This document shows, piece after piece, positions 52,052 through 62,335 of a stretch of 64,000 nucleotides of DNA. The stretch lies in NCBI RefSeq assembly GCF_026625885.1, contig NZ_CP113068.1, positions 3,658,001 through 3,722,000 of the forward strand, written 5' to 3'. The notes under the pieces were generated by a model. That model had not been told where the DNA came from and did not search any database. It saw nothing but the letters and a program-made list of their open reading frames with translations. Position 1 is the first letter of the stretch; every line of letters begins with the position of its first letter. Made by a program: the position numbers and the translations under genes. The stretch comes from Roseateles sp. SL47 (lineage in GTDB: Bacteria; Pseudomonadota; Gammaproteobacteria; Burkholderiales; Burkholderiaceae_C).

Positions 52052-52250
52052 GCGCCAGGTCTATGCCTACAAGCCCAAGGCCTACAAGGGCCGCGAAGAA
52101 GATGGCATTCCCTTCGAGCTGCGCAAGTTCACCGAGGAGGCCAACGAGGAATTCGGCTGTGCCATCTACAAGACCGTGCGAGTGGGGCCGACGGTGTTCG
52201 CGTTGGGCAGGCCGTTCCGCGTCTTCGAGCGGGAAGGCCCGCAGGAGTGA
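52041..52250 (+). pseudogene. 3' fragment of an unidentified gene beside the IS remnant
   Basis: On the plus strand the last about 68 codons of a gene survive: VAVGATRQVYAYKPKAYKGR, then IPFELRKFTEEANEEFGC and a conserved-looking end GRPFRVFEREGPQE. It begins abruptly where the transposase homology ends and has no start codon of its own with a site. I do not recognise the family. It has the composition of a real protein, so an upstream part was lost, probably with the IS insertion or a deletion. Confidence 0.5.
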
Positions 52251-52318
52251 CGCGAGCATTCGGCCATTCCTTTACCAGCGGATCTGGGTAGCCTGGCTTC
52301 ATAGCGACGCTCAGCTCT

Positions 52319-55300
52319 TCACGGCCGCACGGGGACCTCCATCGGCTCGGTGTCCGGCAGCGGCACCCGAGCCACCTGGCTGACGATGACCAATGGCGCA
52401 TCGCCCTCCAGCAGAGCCAGGTCGATCGGCTCGGTATCGTCCAAACGACGCGCGCCGGGCTCTTGGGTGAGCACCGCACGGGCGGCGGTATCGTGCGCAC
52501 ACACGATCACACGGAACCAGCGGTCCTCATGCTTGAGCCGCACCTCCGCCCAGTCCCAGTGCGCCGGCAGGCAGGCACGCACTCGCAGTCGGCCTTGCTC
52601 CACTACCACACCGCAGATGGATTCCAGCGAGGCCCGCAGCAGCCAGCCGGCGGAGCCGCTGTACCAACTCCATCCGCCGCGGCCGACCCAGGGCGCATGG
52701 GAATAGATGTCCCCCGCCATCACGTAGGGCTCGATGGCATAGACCGGTCCCAGGCGCGGATCGGCCCATCGATGGGCCGGGCTGAGGCCGGTGTAGACCT
52801 GCCACAGGGTCTCGCGCTGGCCCAGCTTGGCCAGGGCCATCAGCGCCCAGACCGCCGCATGGTTGTATTGGCCGCCGTTCTCCCGCACCCCCGGTGCATA
52901 GGACTGGATGTAGCCGGCACTCGGCTCGGCCATTGCCAGCGGTGGATGAAGCAGCCGCGCCAGCCGCGCGACCGGATCCAGCAGATGGCGGCAGGTGCTG
53001 GCCATGGCCTGGCGGGCATGGGTTTCATCGGCCGCTTCGGTCAGCACCGCCCAGCTCTGCGCGATCAGATCGATCTTGCATTCCGGATTGGCTGCGGACC
53101 CGAGGGGCGAGCCGTCGTCGAAGAAGCCGCGCCGGTACCACTGGCCATCCCAGCCCGGGCCGTCCAGCGCCTTCACCCAGCCGTCGCGGGTCGAGGTCCA
53201 GCGCTGGGCACGTTCCGTCTCGCCCCGGGCCATGGCCAGCGGCGCAAAGGTCTCGATGACCTGGCAGAGGAACCAACCCATCCACACCGATTCGCCCCGG
53301 CCCTCATGGCCGACCCGGTTCATGCCGTCGTTCCAGTCCCCTGTGCCGAACAGCGGCAGCCCGTGGGCACCGCTGGCCAGGCTGCGGTCGATGGCGCGAG
53401 CGGCATGCTCATACACCGAGGCCATCGGCCCGTCGGTGCGCGGCGTCTCGTAGATGTCCTCGGCACCTTCGGGGACCTGCTGGCCCACGAGGAAAGGCAC
53501 CTGATCGTCCATCAGGGACAGGTCCCCCGTCCGGGCCACATAGTGGGCCAGTGCATAGGGCAGCCACAGGCGGTCGTCCGAGAAATGCGTGCGGACGCCG
53601 GCACCACCCGGTTCATGCCACCAATGCTGCACGTCGCCCTCCGGGAACTGGCGGGCCGCGCTGCGCCGCAGTTGATCGGCCAGCAGTTGTGGGGCCACAT
53701 CCGTCAGGGCCATGGCGTCCTGCAACTGGTCTCGATAACCAAACGCACCCCCGGCCTGATAGAAGCCGGCCCGTGCCCACATGCGGCAGACCAGCGTCTG
53801 GTAGGGGAGCCAGAAATTGGTCAGCGCATCGAAGCGTGGATCGGGTGTGCGCACCTGACGGCCGCCCAGCAGCTCCGGCCACTGCGCACACTGGCGCTGC
53901 AGCCGTTCGGCTGGGTCCACCGCCCAGGCCGCCTCCATCAGTTCATGATTGGCCTGCGGTGAGGCCGCATGGCCCAGCAGCACGGCCACGGCGCCGGTCT
54001 GCCCCGGGTCGATCTCCATGCGGGCAGCCAGCGCCGCGCAGGCGTCCAGCCCGCCGCCGCAGCGGCGGCCCAGCGCGCCGGGCACCACCAGACGGCCGGA
54101 GGCATCAAAGAACTCGCGGCGGTCGCAGGTCCAGTCCTGGGTGTCCAGCCGCACGCGGGCGGACGGTTCCTGCCCCATGCCGCGATCCGCCGGTTGGCGG
54201 GGGCGCAGGCTCAGGGCAGCCGTGGCATGGCCGAACCCACCCAATTCATCGAGCTGGGTGGCACACAGCGACAAGGCCCGTTCCGGCTGCGGTAGACCTG
54301 CGCCCAGCGGCCCAACCGTCAGCCAATCGGCGCGGGTGGTCACCGACAGCCGCTCGCTGCGGGCACTGCCCATCTGCCATTCGGCCATGGCCACCAGCCG
54401 CAGATGGCGGCGCTGGCGGCCGTGGCTGCGGATCTCCACCTGCAACTGCTTCACCGGGGCGTCGCGGTCCACACACCAGCTCAGCTTGATGTCCAGATCG
54501 TCCAACTGCTGGCGAATGCGGCTGTAGCCGATGCCGTGTTCCACCTGCAGCGGGGCGCCCTCCAGCACATGTCGGCCCAGGCACCAGACCCTGGACTGGT
54601 CCAGGTCGTGCAGGAGTAGCCATTCACCGGGCGGGTCCAGCAGCGGATCGTTGGACCATGGCGTGATCTGATGCATGCGGCTGTTGCCGGCCCAGGTGTA
54701 GCCCGCAGCGATGTCGGTGACCTGGCAGCCAAAGTCCGGATTGGCCAGCACATTCACCCAGGGACGGGACGGATGGCGGCTCGGGGAGACCTCAAAACCA
54801 AAGCCCCCGTGGGACGGGTCGAACAAGCCCTCCGGCGCACGCGCGACCTGGGCCGGGTCCGGTCGGCGGGGCAAGGTCTGCGGCACCATCAGGCGCGGGA
54901 CGCCGTCGGCCGGGTGCATGTCCTCCAGCCAGCGCTCGACCTGCTGCGCCAGGCTGCGGCCATCGGCCTGCAGTCGAATGCGCGTGAGGGTGTTGAGGGT
55001 GAAACGCTCGTCGGGGGAGAGGTCGTTTTCCCGCAGCACATGCAGGGCGGAGCGCAGATGCGTCGGGCGGCCGTGATGCTGGCTCTCCAGCCGGGCCTGC
55101 AACTGCTGAAGAACCTGCTGCACCGGCGCGAAATAAGACGCCGGCTCTTCGTTCAGCACCACCAGGTCCACCCCCACCGCATGCGCACTCCACATGCGCA
55201 AGGCCTTCTTCAGTGCGCGCACCAGGTCCAGGCCTTCCTCGCCGCTGATCTGCACCGCCACCAGCGGGCGGTCACCGGAGATGCCAAAGCGCCAGAGCAG

Positions 55301-58300
55301 GCGTCGGTCACAGCGGCCCAGCGTTTCGCGCGCATGCAGCGGCTCGCGGGCCGCCTGGCCGGTGATCAGGGTATTGAGCTGCAGCAGCGAGCCCCAGGTG
55401 GCGGTGTCGAACTGCAGTTCCCGCAGCCGGATGCCACCCATGGTGTGAGACATGGCGGCGCTGCGCTCCAAATGTGCGGTCTGGCGGTACTTGTCCACCA
55501 GGGCGGCCAGTTGGTCCAGGTCGCGCGAGGCGGCGGTGCAGAAGGTCATCCGCAGGGTGGCCCCCGCTGGAATGTCCGCCCGCACGCGGATGCCGGCCAC
55601 TGGGTCGAGGCCGGTGTCCAGCAGGCGGCCGGGTTCTCCGGCCGAGGTGACATCGGCCTCATCATCGACCACGGTCACTCCGGCATCGCCGGCCGGTCGG
55701 GTGGTGCTGCCGTAGCGGCCCAGCCAGCGGCCACGGTCGGCCACGGGCGTCACTTCGCGGATGGTGGCCGTGGGGCCGACCGGCAGGGTGACGCGCGGCG
55801 GTTGGCCGGCATGCAGGGTGGGGTCGTTGTCCGGTACCAGGAAGAACACCGCTCGCAGGGCGGCTTCGTTTAACAGGCGCGGCCGGCGGCGCAGATGCAG
55901 CGCATGTTCCCGGTCATCCCAGCGCGCCTGGATGAACAGGTTGGAGAAGGCCGGATGGGCCTCGTCGCCGCGTTGCTGGGCCAGTGTGGCTTCGAAGCAG
56001 GAGAGTAGCTCGATGCTGAGGGCTTCCTTGCCGGTGTTGCAGAGCTCCACCTGGCGCAGTTCGCAGTCATCTTCCGGGCTGACCCAGACGGTGGTGCAAC
56101 TGCGCAGGTCCGGCCAACGGGTTTCATACAGCACCCGCTCTGCCTGCATGCGGCAGTGATAGCTGGCGCGCGGGTCGGGGGCGGGGCGGGCGCTGGCGCT
56201 GAACCAGTCCGCCTCGCCGCTGCGCCGCAGGAACAGGAACTGGCCATGCTGGTCACGCAGCAGGTCGTCCCGCCAACGGGTGACGGCGGTGCCATCCCAA
56301 CTGCTGTAGCCGCCACCGTGGCTGCGCAGCACCACCGCATAACGGCCGTTGGTCAGCATGTGCGTCAGCGGCAGGCTGTCGTTCAGCGGCTCGGTCTCAC
56401 GCACCATGCGGGTCTTGCGCAGCTCGCGTCGGCGCGGCAGCACGTCCAGCGGTGGCAGGGCCAGCGGCGCCACCTCGCGCGGCGCGCGTTCATGCAGCAG
56501 CGTGGCCACCGCCTTGATGTGCGGGTCGCTCATCAGCCAGCGGCGCGGCGCTTCATCGGCCAGCACGTTGGTCAGCGCCACAAAGCCCATGGCCTGGTGG
56601 TGGGCCATGTAGGTCTGCACCAGGGTGAAGGGCGTGCCGGCGGTCTGGCGCTGTGGTGTGTAGTCGACCGATTCGATGAAGCCGAAACTGCCGCGCGCAC
56701 CGAGCCGCTCGAAGTCCTGCAGGTTGCGCACCACCGCCGATGGCGCCAACACGCTGGCCATCACGGCGGCATAGGGCGCCAGCACGCGCTCTTCATTGGA
56801 CAGTCGGGCCAGCGCCAAACTCTGCACGCCTTGTGGGCCGTATTGATAGGCGAGGGTGTGGTCCTGCCCGGCAATGGCCGATTCCGAAATGCCCCACGGC
56901 GTGTGGCGGCCCTGTGCTTCCGACTGCTGCTCCGCCACGGCGGTGCGGATGGCGCGGCCCAGCGCACTGGCGGCGGGTTCGCGCAGCACCAGCGAGGGCA
57001 TGAGGTATTCAAACATCGAGCCGGACCAGGACTTCAGGCCCAGTGAGGCATCACGTGTGTCCCGTGCAAAGAACGGTCGGCCGAGCGAGCGCCAATGCTC
57101 GGGGGGCAGGTCACCCTTGGCAATCGCCACCAGGCTGGTCAGGCGGGCTTCGCTGGCCAGCAGATCGTAGTGGTTGTCGTCCAGTTGCTGTGCGTCGGCC
57201 CGCCAACCGATGCGCAGCAGGCGGCGCTCGGGGTCGAACAGCGGGCGGTAGTCGGCCTCCAGGGCCAGGCGGCGCGCACGGTCGGCCAACGCGCGCAGTT
57301 GCTCCCGGGCCTGGGCCAGGGCGGCGCCCTGGTCCCGCCAGTAGGACTCCAACTGGGCGATCAGGTCGCGCACCAGCCAATGCAGGGGCGTGTCCAGTCC
57401 GGTCTGGTGCTCGTCCACTGGCAGCGGCCTGCCATCGGCATCCACACCGCATGGCGACGCTTCCCCCACTTCCGCGCGGGCGGCTTGCAGCCGGGTGCCC
57501 AGCAGGGCCTGCTGCTCTTCCACGGAAGCATCCAGCACCTCCAGCGAGGCCAAGGCCTGCACCAGCGCCGTGCTGGCGGGCAACTGCCCGCCCGTGGCCC
57601 AAGGGGGTTGATGGATGCGCAGCCGGTGCAGTGTCTGCTTCAAGGCCTGGCGCGTATTGCGGGCGATGGATTCGGGCGGGCTGTCGATCAGCACTTCACA
57701 GGCACGCGCCACGGCCAGCAGATGGCCGGAGCAGTTGCCGCTGTCCACGGCGGAGACATACCCGGGCGGCAGCACCGCCAGGGTCTGGGTGTCGTACCAG
57801 TTGTAGAAGTGCCCTTGCCAGCGTGGCAGGCGGTCCAGGGTGTCCAGTGTTGCACGCAGACGCTCGGTCGTGCTCACCAGGCCGATGAAGCCCAGTTCCC
57901 GTGCACAGGCCACCGTCAGCAGGTAGATGCCGATGTTGGTGGGCGAGGTGCGGTGCGCCACCAGCAGATGAGGCGTGAGCTGCACGTTGTCGGGGGGCAG
58001 ATGGTGGTCTTCGGCGCCGACATGGCGGTCGTAAAAGCGCCAGGTGTCCCGGGCCAACTGCCACAGATAGTCGCGGCCCTGCGGGTCCAGCATCGGCTGG
58101 GGGTCGTGCAGGGCAGGGCGAGGGCGACTGGCCCACCAGATCCACAGCGGCGATAGGCCCCAGATCAGCAGCAGCCAGAAGGCAGCCATGCCATGGACGG
58201 GCGCACCCAGCAGTTCGGCGCAGGCCAGCAGCAGGCCGAGCACGATGGCGGTGGCGGGCACCCGCAGATGCTGCACCATCAGGGCGGGCAGTTCATGCCG

Positions 58301-61120
58301 GGCGGCCGCCTGCGCGGCGGCGGCGGTGGTCCACTCCAGCAGGTGGCGGCGGGTCACCGTCTGGCGCCACAAGGCCCGGCCGATGGCGTCGAGGTAGAGC
58401 AGGCCCAGATGCAGCAGCAGGGCCACGTGCCAGGCCGCCAGGGCCACGGCGCGGCCGAGGTCGGCCCCGGTTTCGCGGTAGAAATGGCGCAGCGCCAGGC
58501 CGTCGCGGCTGGGCACCAAGCCCGCCAGCGCACCCACCAGGGGGCCGATGCTGAAGGCCGCCGCCACCAGAGTCAGCGTCAGGCCCAGCGGCAGCGCGTC
58601 GGTGACCAGCACCGCCAGCAGCAGCCCCAGCGACAATGGCGCCACCAGGGAGCGGCGCAGGTTGTCCAGCAGTTTCCAGCGGTTGATGGCGCCAAGGCGA
58701 TATCGGCGGGCATTGAAGAGGAAGGGCAGCAGTTGCCAGTCGCCGCGGGTCCAGCGGTGCAGCCGGGCATGGGCCGCATCCGCATGCATGGGGGAGTCTT
58801 CCACCACGGTGATGTCGGACACACCCGCGCAGCGGGCCATGCTGCCTTCCAGCAGGTCATGGCTCAGCACCTGGCCTTCCGGCAGCCTGCCCGACAGCAC
58901 CGCGTGGGCCGCCGCCACATCGATCAGGCCCTTGCCGGTGAAGCTGCCTTCTCCAAACAGGTCCTGGAAGATTTCTGAACTGACCGCGCTGTAGGGGTCA
59001 ATGCCGAACTGGCCGCCAAACAGGCGGTGGTAGGGTGTGCCCTGGTGATCGTCCGGCATCGGCGCCAGCACCCGTGGCTGCAGGATGGCGTAACCCTCCA
59101 CGATGCGAAGGCCGTCGGCCGACAGGCGTGGGCGGTTCATCGGATGGGCAGCGGTGCCCACCAGCGCGCGCAGGCGCCCGGGCGGCATGTCGGTGTCGCT
59201 GTCCAGGGTGATCAGGTGGCGCACACCGGCGCCCGCCATCGAGATGGGGCCGAGATCCACAAAGGGCGTGGGGCGTTCCGGCGCATGCAGCCATTCGACC
59301 AGTTGTTCCAGCTTGCCTCGCTTGCGCTCCCAGCCGATCCACTTGCGCTCGGTCGCGCACCAGGTGCGCGGGCGGTGCAGCAGCAGGAAACGCGGGTGGC
59401 CGTCGGCCAGGGTGCCATGGCGGTCGTTCAGGGCCGTCACGGCCTGCACGGCGGCGGCGAGAATCTGTTCATCCGCCTCACGATGTTCCTCGTAGGCATC
59501 GGCGAAATCGCCCAGCAGCGCGAACCGGGCCAGCGGTTCGCGGTTGGCCAGATAGTGCTGCTCCAGCTGGGCGCACAAGGGCGCCACTGATGTAGCGGCG
59601 GGGAACATCACCGGCATCACCACCAGCGTGCTTTCCGAGGCGGGAATGCCGTCGGAGAGATCCAGGCGCGGCAGCCGCACGGGATGGGCCAGTTCGCTGA
59701 TCCAGCGGTTGGTCAGGGCCACCACGGCTTCGCTGATCGGTCCGGCGGCCAGTACCGCGATCAGCACCTGCCAGCCCACCGCCAGTTCCGGCCGCATGCG
59801 GCCGATCAGCCACAGCAGCACCACGGTGCTCAGCGCCATCAGTCCGCAAAGATACGCGGCGGCGGCCCAGCGTTCACCGCGTGCCGGTTGCACCGGCCAG
59901 AAGCCGCGTGTGGGCAGGCCCAGTGCGGCGAGCAACTGCGGCCGGCCTTCGCCGCGCCACCAGTAGATGGGTGCGCTGCGGCGGTCAGCGTCCAGCGGCG
60001 CCTGGCCGACGTCAGCCTTGCGGGTCAGGGCGAGCAGCTGCTGCGCCACCTCGAGTTCACTGCGGCCCGATTTGCGGGCCAGTTGTTCGATTTCATGCAG
60101 GGTCAGGTCCTGCGTGTCACTGGCCTCCGCCGCATACACCGGCGATTGCGCCAGCGTCTGCATCACCGGGCTCACGGCCAGTACCAGCCGGCGCCAATCG
60201 GTCTGGTCGATGCGGCGCAGGGCGGTGATGGCATTGCGGATGCTTTGCAGGTCGCGGATGGATTCGTCCTGCTGCAGCGCAAGGACCTGCGACGGTGTCG
60301 GCAGCCGGGTGCTGAGCCAGGCGCGCAGTGCGCCGCCCAGCTCGGACGGCAACTCTTCCAGGCGATGATCCAACTGCAGCCAGAAGGCTTCCAGCACACC
60401 GCGTTCGCGCATGCGGGGTTCGAGCTCGGTGACAGCGTCCAGGCCGGTCTTGGCAGGGTTGCCGTCATACCAGTGGTGCACCACGTCGCGGGCCCCCTGC
60501 AAGGTGGCAAAACGCTCAGCCAGACGGCGCAGGTTTTCCACCAGCACCACCCGCAAGGTGGTTGGCAGGGCCCACAGCTCCGCCAGCGACAACGGACGCT
60601 CTTCCTGATAGGCGCGCAGGTAGCGGGTGAGCAGCTCAATGTCGAAGCCGCCATCGGTGTGGGCCACCCAGGCCCAGGCAATGCCGTAGATGCGCGGCAG
60701 CCCCGCCAGCGGTTCATCCCGCAGGCGCGGCAGCAGCCGGAAAAAGCTGCGCGGCAAGCCGCGGCGGACCTGATGGGTCTGCTCGTCGATCAGGGTGGCG
60801 TTGTCCAGCAGCCATTTGCCGGCGGCGCCGAGGTGGCGATAGTCCCTCGAACGCTTTTCGATCAGGCGCCGGGCCTGCTGCAGCATCGACAGGTTGTCAT
60901 CCAGGCGCGGAAAGAACTGGCTGGCGCCGGCCGTGCCCTGGACGGCCTGCGCACGGGCCAGACTGCGGCCATGCTGTTCAAAACGCGCAGCGCCGAACAG
61001 CACCGAGCGCACCGGGGGCTCCAGTGCGCCGAGGGCGGGGTCCAGCAGGGCCAGTTCTTCCTTGATCTCCGGTGTTGTGGGCGATGGCGCCCGATCCGAC
61101 GCCGTCGCCTCCTGGCTCAT
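52319..61120 (-). CDS. NdvB-type cyclic beta-glucan synthase (GT84-GH94)
   Basis: This 2933-residue membrane enzyme matches the usual length. ATG 61120 (MSQEATASD) overlaps the stop of the small upstream gene. The N-terminal half holds a GT2/GT84 glucosyltransferase with several TM segments; the DSDTDMPPG motif lies at about residue 640, and RLHRWTRGDWQLLPF (about 775-790) is the Q/RxxRW acceptor motif. The second half has a GH94/GH36-like phosphorylase region with FGTGDWNDGMNRVGHEGRGES near residue 2600 containing the catalytic Asp. Such enzymes start chains on themselves, extend them and cyclise them, giving periplasmic cyclic glucans for osmoadaptation and host contact. The gene ends close to the transposase remnant without a visible terminator. 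Confidence 0.93.
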   Translation of the reverse strand: MSQEATASDRAPSPTTPEIKEELALLDPALGALEPPVRSVLFGAARFEQHGRSLARAQAVQGTAGASQFFPRLDDNLSMLQQARRLIEKRSRDYRHLGAAGKWLLDNATLIDEQTHQVRRGLPRSFFRLLPRLRDEPLAGLPRIYGIAWAWVAHTDGGFDIELLTRYLRAYQEERPLSLAELWALPTTLRVVLVENLRRLAERFATLQGARDVVHHWYDGNPAKTGLDAVTELEPRMRERGVLEAFWLQLDHRLEELPSELGGALRAWLSTRLPTPSQVLALQQDESIRDLQSIRNAITALRRIDQTDWRRLVLAVSPVMQTLAQSPVYAAEASDTQDLTLHEIEQLARKSGRSELEVAQQLLALTRKADVGQAPLDADRRSAPIYWWRGEGRPQLLAALGLPTRGFWPVQPARGERWAAAAYLCGLMALSTVVLLWLIGRMRPELAVGWQVLIAVLAAGPISEAVVALTNRWISELAHPVRLPRLDLSDGIPASESTLVVMPVMFPAATSVAPLCAQLEQHYLANREPLARFALLGDFADAYEEHREADEQILAAAVQAVTALNDRHGTLADGHPRFLLLHRPRTWCATERKWIGWERKRGKLEQLVEWLHAPERPTPFVDLGPISMAGAGVRHLITLDSDTDMPPGRLRALVGTAAHPMNRPRLSADGLRIVEGYAILQPRVLAPMPDDHQGTPYHRLFGGQFGIDPYSAVSSEIFQDLFGEGSFTGKGLIDVAAAHAVLSGRLPEGQVLSHDLLEGSMARCAGVSDITVVEDSPMHADAAHARLHRWTRGDWQLLPFLFNARRYRLGAINRWKLLDNLRRSLVAPLSLGLLLAVLVTDALPLGLTLTLVAAAFSIGPLVGALAGLVPSRDGLALRHFYRETGADLGRAVALAAWHVALLLHLGLLYLDAIGRALWRQTVTRRHLLEWTTAAAAQAAARHELPALMVQHLRVPATAIVLGLLLACAELLGAPVHGMAAFWLLLIWGLSPLWIWWASRPRPALHDPQPMLDPQGRDYLWQLARDTWRFYDRHVGAEDHHLPPDNVQLTPHLLVAHRTSPTNIGIYLLTVACARELGFIGLVSTTERLRATLDTLDRLPRWQGHFYNWYDTQTLAVLPPGYVSAVDSGNCSGHLLAVARACEVLIDSPPESIARNTRQALKQTLHRLRIHQPPWATGGQLPASTALVQALASLEVLDASVEEQQALLGTRLQAARAEVGEASPCGVDADGRPLPVDEHQTGLDTPLHWLVRDLIAQLESYWRDQGAALAQAREQLRALADRARRLALEADYRPLFDPERRLLRIGWRADAQQLDDNHYDLLASEARLTSLVAIAKGDLPPEHWRSLGRPFFARDTRDASLGLKSWSGSMFEYLMPSLVLREPAASALGRAIRTAVAEQQSEAQGRHTPWGISESAIAGQDHTLAYQYGPQGVQSLALARLSNEERVLAPYAAVMASVLAPSAVVRNLQDFERLGARGSFGFIESVDYTPQRQTAGTPFTLVQTYMAHHQAMGFVALTNVLADEAPRRWLMSDPHIKAVATLLHERAPREVAPLALPPLDVLPRRRELRKTRMVRETEPLNDSLPLTHMLTNGRYAVVLRSHGGGYSSWDGTAVTRWRDDLLRDQHGQFLFLRRSGEADWFSASARPAPDPRASYHCRMQAERVLYETRWPDLRSCTTVWVSPEDDCELRQVELCNTGKEALSIELLSCFEATLAQQRGDEAHPAFSNLFIQARWDDREHALHLRRRPRLLNEAALRAVFFLVPDNDPTLHAGQPPRVTLPVGPTATIREVTPVADRGRWLGRYGSTTRPAGDAGVTVVDDEADVTSAGEPGRLLDTGLDPVAGIRVRADIPAGATLRMTFCTAASRDLDQLAALVDKYRQTAHLERSAAMSHTMGGIRLRELQFDTATWGSLLQLNTLITGQAAREPLHARETLGRCDRRLLWRFGISGDRPLVAVQISGEEGLDLVRALKKALRMWSAHAVGVDLVVLNEEPASYFAPVQQVLQQLQARLESQHHGRPTHLRSALHVLRENDLSPDERFTLNTLTRIRLQADGRSLAQQVERWLEDMHPADGVPRLMVPQTLPRRPDPAQVARAPEGLFDPSHGGFGFEVSPSRHPSRPWVNVLANPDFGCQVTDIAAGYTWAGNSRMHQITPWSNDPLLDPPGEWLLLHDLDQSRVWCLGRHVLEGAPLQVEHGIGYSRIRQQLDDLDIKLSWCVDRDAPVKQLQVEIRSHGRQRRHLRLVAMAEWQMGSARSERLSVTTRADWLTVGPLGAGLPQPERALSLCATQLDELGGFGHATAALSLRPRQPADRGMGQEPSARVRLDTQDWTCDRREFFDASGRLVVPGALGRRCGGGLDACAALAARMEIDPGQTGAVAVLLGHAASPQANHELMEAAWAVDPAERLQRQCAQWPELLGGRQVRTPDPRFDALTNFWLPYQTLVCRMWARAGFYQAGGAFGYRDQLQDAMALTDVAPQLLADQLRRSAARQFPEGDVQHWWHEPGGAGVRTHFSDDRLWLPYALAHYVARTGDLSLMDDQVPFLVGQQVPEGAEDIYETPRTDGPMASVYEHAARAIDRSLASGAHGLPLFGTGDWNDGMNRVGHEGRGESVWMGWFLCQVIETFAPLAMARGETERAQRWTSTRDGWVKALDGPGWDGQWYRRGFFDDGSPLGSAANPECKIDLIAQSWAVLTEAADETHARQAMASTCRHLLDPVARLARLLHPPLAMAEPSAGYIQSYAPGVRENGGQYNHAAVWALMALAKLGQRETLWQVYTGLSPAHRWADPRLGPVYAIEPYVMAGDIYSHAPWVGRGGWSWYSGSAGWLLRASLESICGVVVEQGRLRVRACLPAHWDWAEVRLKHEDRWFRVIVCAHDTAARAVLTQEPGARRLDDTEPIDLALLEGDAPLVIVSQVARVPLPDTEPMEVPVRP

Positions 61121-61326
61121 AGCCAATGCACCAGCACGGCCAGGGTCAGGCTGGCAAGGGCGGCGGTCGTGACGAGCCGCGGCAGGATCATGCCGTGCAG
61201 GCGCTCGGCCCATGCGGACAGGCCGAACCAGCGGCTGCGAGCCTTCGCGCACTGCAGCAGGTGACGCTGCAGGGCCATGGCCTGGTCATTGACCGGCATG
61301 AAGACGGAGGCGGTTGTGCGGCTCAT
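61117..61326 (-). CDS. Small membrane protein coupled to the beta-glucan synthase
   Basis: This 69-residue protein has a good ribosome site (AGGAA seven bases before the ATG at 61326) and a stop that overlaps the start of the synthase (ATGA). The first 45 residues are basic (LLQCAKARSRWFG); the last 22 form a single TM helix (ILPRLVTTAALASLTLAVLVHWL). I recognise no family. The coupling suggests a partner or stabiliser of the synthase in the membrane, in equal or higher amounts. Confidence 0.7.
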   Translation of the reverse strand: MSRTTASVFMPVNDQAMALQRHLLQCAKARSRWFGLSAWAERLHGMILPRLVTTAALASLTLAVLVHWL

Positions 61327-61488
61327 GATGTGTTCCTTTGTTCAACTTCTGCAACGGGCCGTTTCAATGGCAATTGCCGTGCCCAGTCGAAATCAAAGGA
61401 AACGGCTCCCGAAGGAGCTGAGTGGGGATCAGGAGCCCCCTGCGCCTGCCGCACTGGGCACGGCCGATGCTGCGCGGTGGGGTGGGCG

Positions 61489-62019
61489 TTATTCGATGAC
61501 GCCGCACGCCACCCGAACCCCGCCACCACCCAGCGGCGCGGGATGGTCGGCGTGGTTGTCGCCGCCCGCATGGACCATCAGTGCATGTTGTTTCACGTCC
61601 AGCAGACGCATCAGGCGCGGCGCCAGGACGGGGTTGGTGGCATTGCCTTGCGGATCGACATACAACGCGGGCAGGTCACCCAGATGGCCTTCGCCCCAGG
61701 GTTCCCCATGGCGACCGCTTTTGTCCGGATCCATGTGGCCACCCGCGCGGTCGGCCGTGACAGGATTGCCGTCTTTCATGCCGGGGGCGCAGGAGGGATT
61801 GGCATGCACATGGAAACCGTGCAGGCCCGGTGGCAGATTGTTCAGCTGCGGATAAAACACCAGGCCATAACGCGTTTCAACAATGCGCACCGTGCCCACC
61901 GTCTGGCCGTCGCCTTGCGGCGTGGCCAACTTGAGCGTCACGGTGGTGTCCGCCGCCCAGGCGCCCATCATCGGGCAGAGTGCAAGCAGGGATGTGGCCA
62001 GCCAATGGCGTTGCTTCAT
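61489..62019 (-). CDS. sodC: Periplasmic Cu/Zn superoxide dismutase
   Basis: This enzyme converts superoxide to peroxide and oxygen in the periplasm. The 176-residue protein starts at 62019 after AAGGAG, with a signal peptide ending AWAA. Copper and zinc ligands are visible: [10 protein letters not shown] (His, His and the disulphide Cys), HMDP and [12 protein letters not shown], then the last HADHP and the second Cys in RVACGVIE. The prokaryotic-type insertion is present. It stands alone, between the glucan synthase unit and tRNA-Ser. Confidence 0.96.
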   Translation of the reverse strand: MKQRHWLATSLLALCPMMGAWAADTTVTLKLATPQGDGQTVGTVRIVETRYGLVFYPQLNNLPPGLHGFHVHANPSCAPGMKDGNPVTADRAGGHMDPDKSGRHGEPWGEGHLGDLPALYVDPQGNATNPVLAPRLMRLLDVKQHALMVHAGGDNHADHPAPLGGGGVRVACGVIE

Positions 62020-62141
62020 GCGGATCTCCTTGTGTTCTGCGTGGAGCGCGATGGGGGGGCAGGGTGCGTGCCCGAGCCATCAAGCTTGTGTCGCGAGAAT
62101 AGGAGTGCGCGATGTCTTCATCAAGAACACAATGAAGGACA

Positions 62142-62184
62142 TCAAAAAGAAAAAACCCCGGAAGACTTTCGTCTACCGGGGTTT
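62142..62184 (-). terminator. Terminator after tRNA-Ser
   Basis: On the minus strand, AAACCCCGG (62184-62176) pairs with its complement (62161-62153), with an inner AGAC/GTCT stem and TTTC loop, followed by a U-rich tail (TTTTTTCTTTTTG). It lies 12 bases after the tRNA CCA end. Confidence 0.88.
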
Positions 62185-62195
62185 GCTCAGGTGTG

Positions 62196-62286
62196 TGGCG
62201 GAGAGAGCGGGATTCGAACCCGCGGTGGGCTATTAACCCACACACGCTTTCCAGGCGTGCGACTTAAACCACTCATCCATCTCTCC
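62196..62286 (-). tRNA. tRNA-Ser (anticodon GGA)
   Basis: The minus strand folds as a class II tRNA: acceptor GGAGAGA, anticodon loop CTGGAAA giving GGA (reads UCC/UCU), a long variable arm, T arm CGGG TTCGAAT CCCG, and encoded CCA at 62198-62196. Length 91 nt with CCA. Confidence 0.96.
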
Positions 62287-62335
62287 GAAGCCCGCCATCA
62301 TAGCGCAGTTTTTGAGAGTGAAAAGAAAGTTCTCA

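Noticed and set aside
59684..61264. 526-codon plus-strand frame opposite the glucan synthase, and several others such as 54671-55873 and 52463-53962
   Set aside because: They are shadows of GC-biased codons of the synthase; no ribosome sites, Gln/His/Arg-rich sequences, no recognisable domains.
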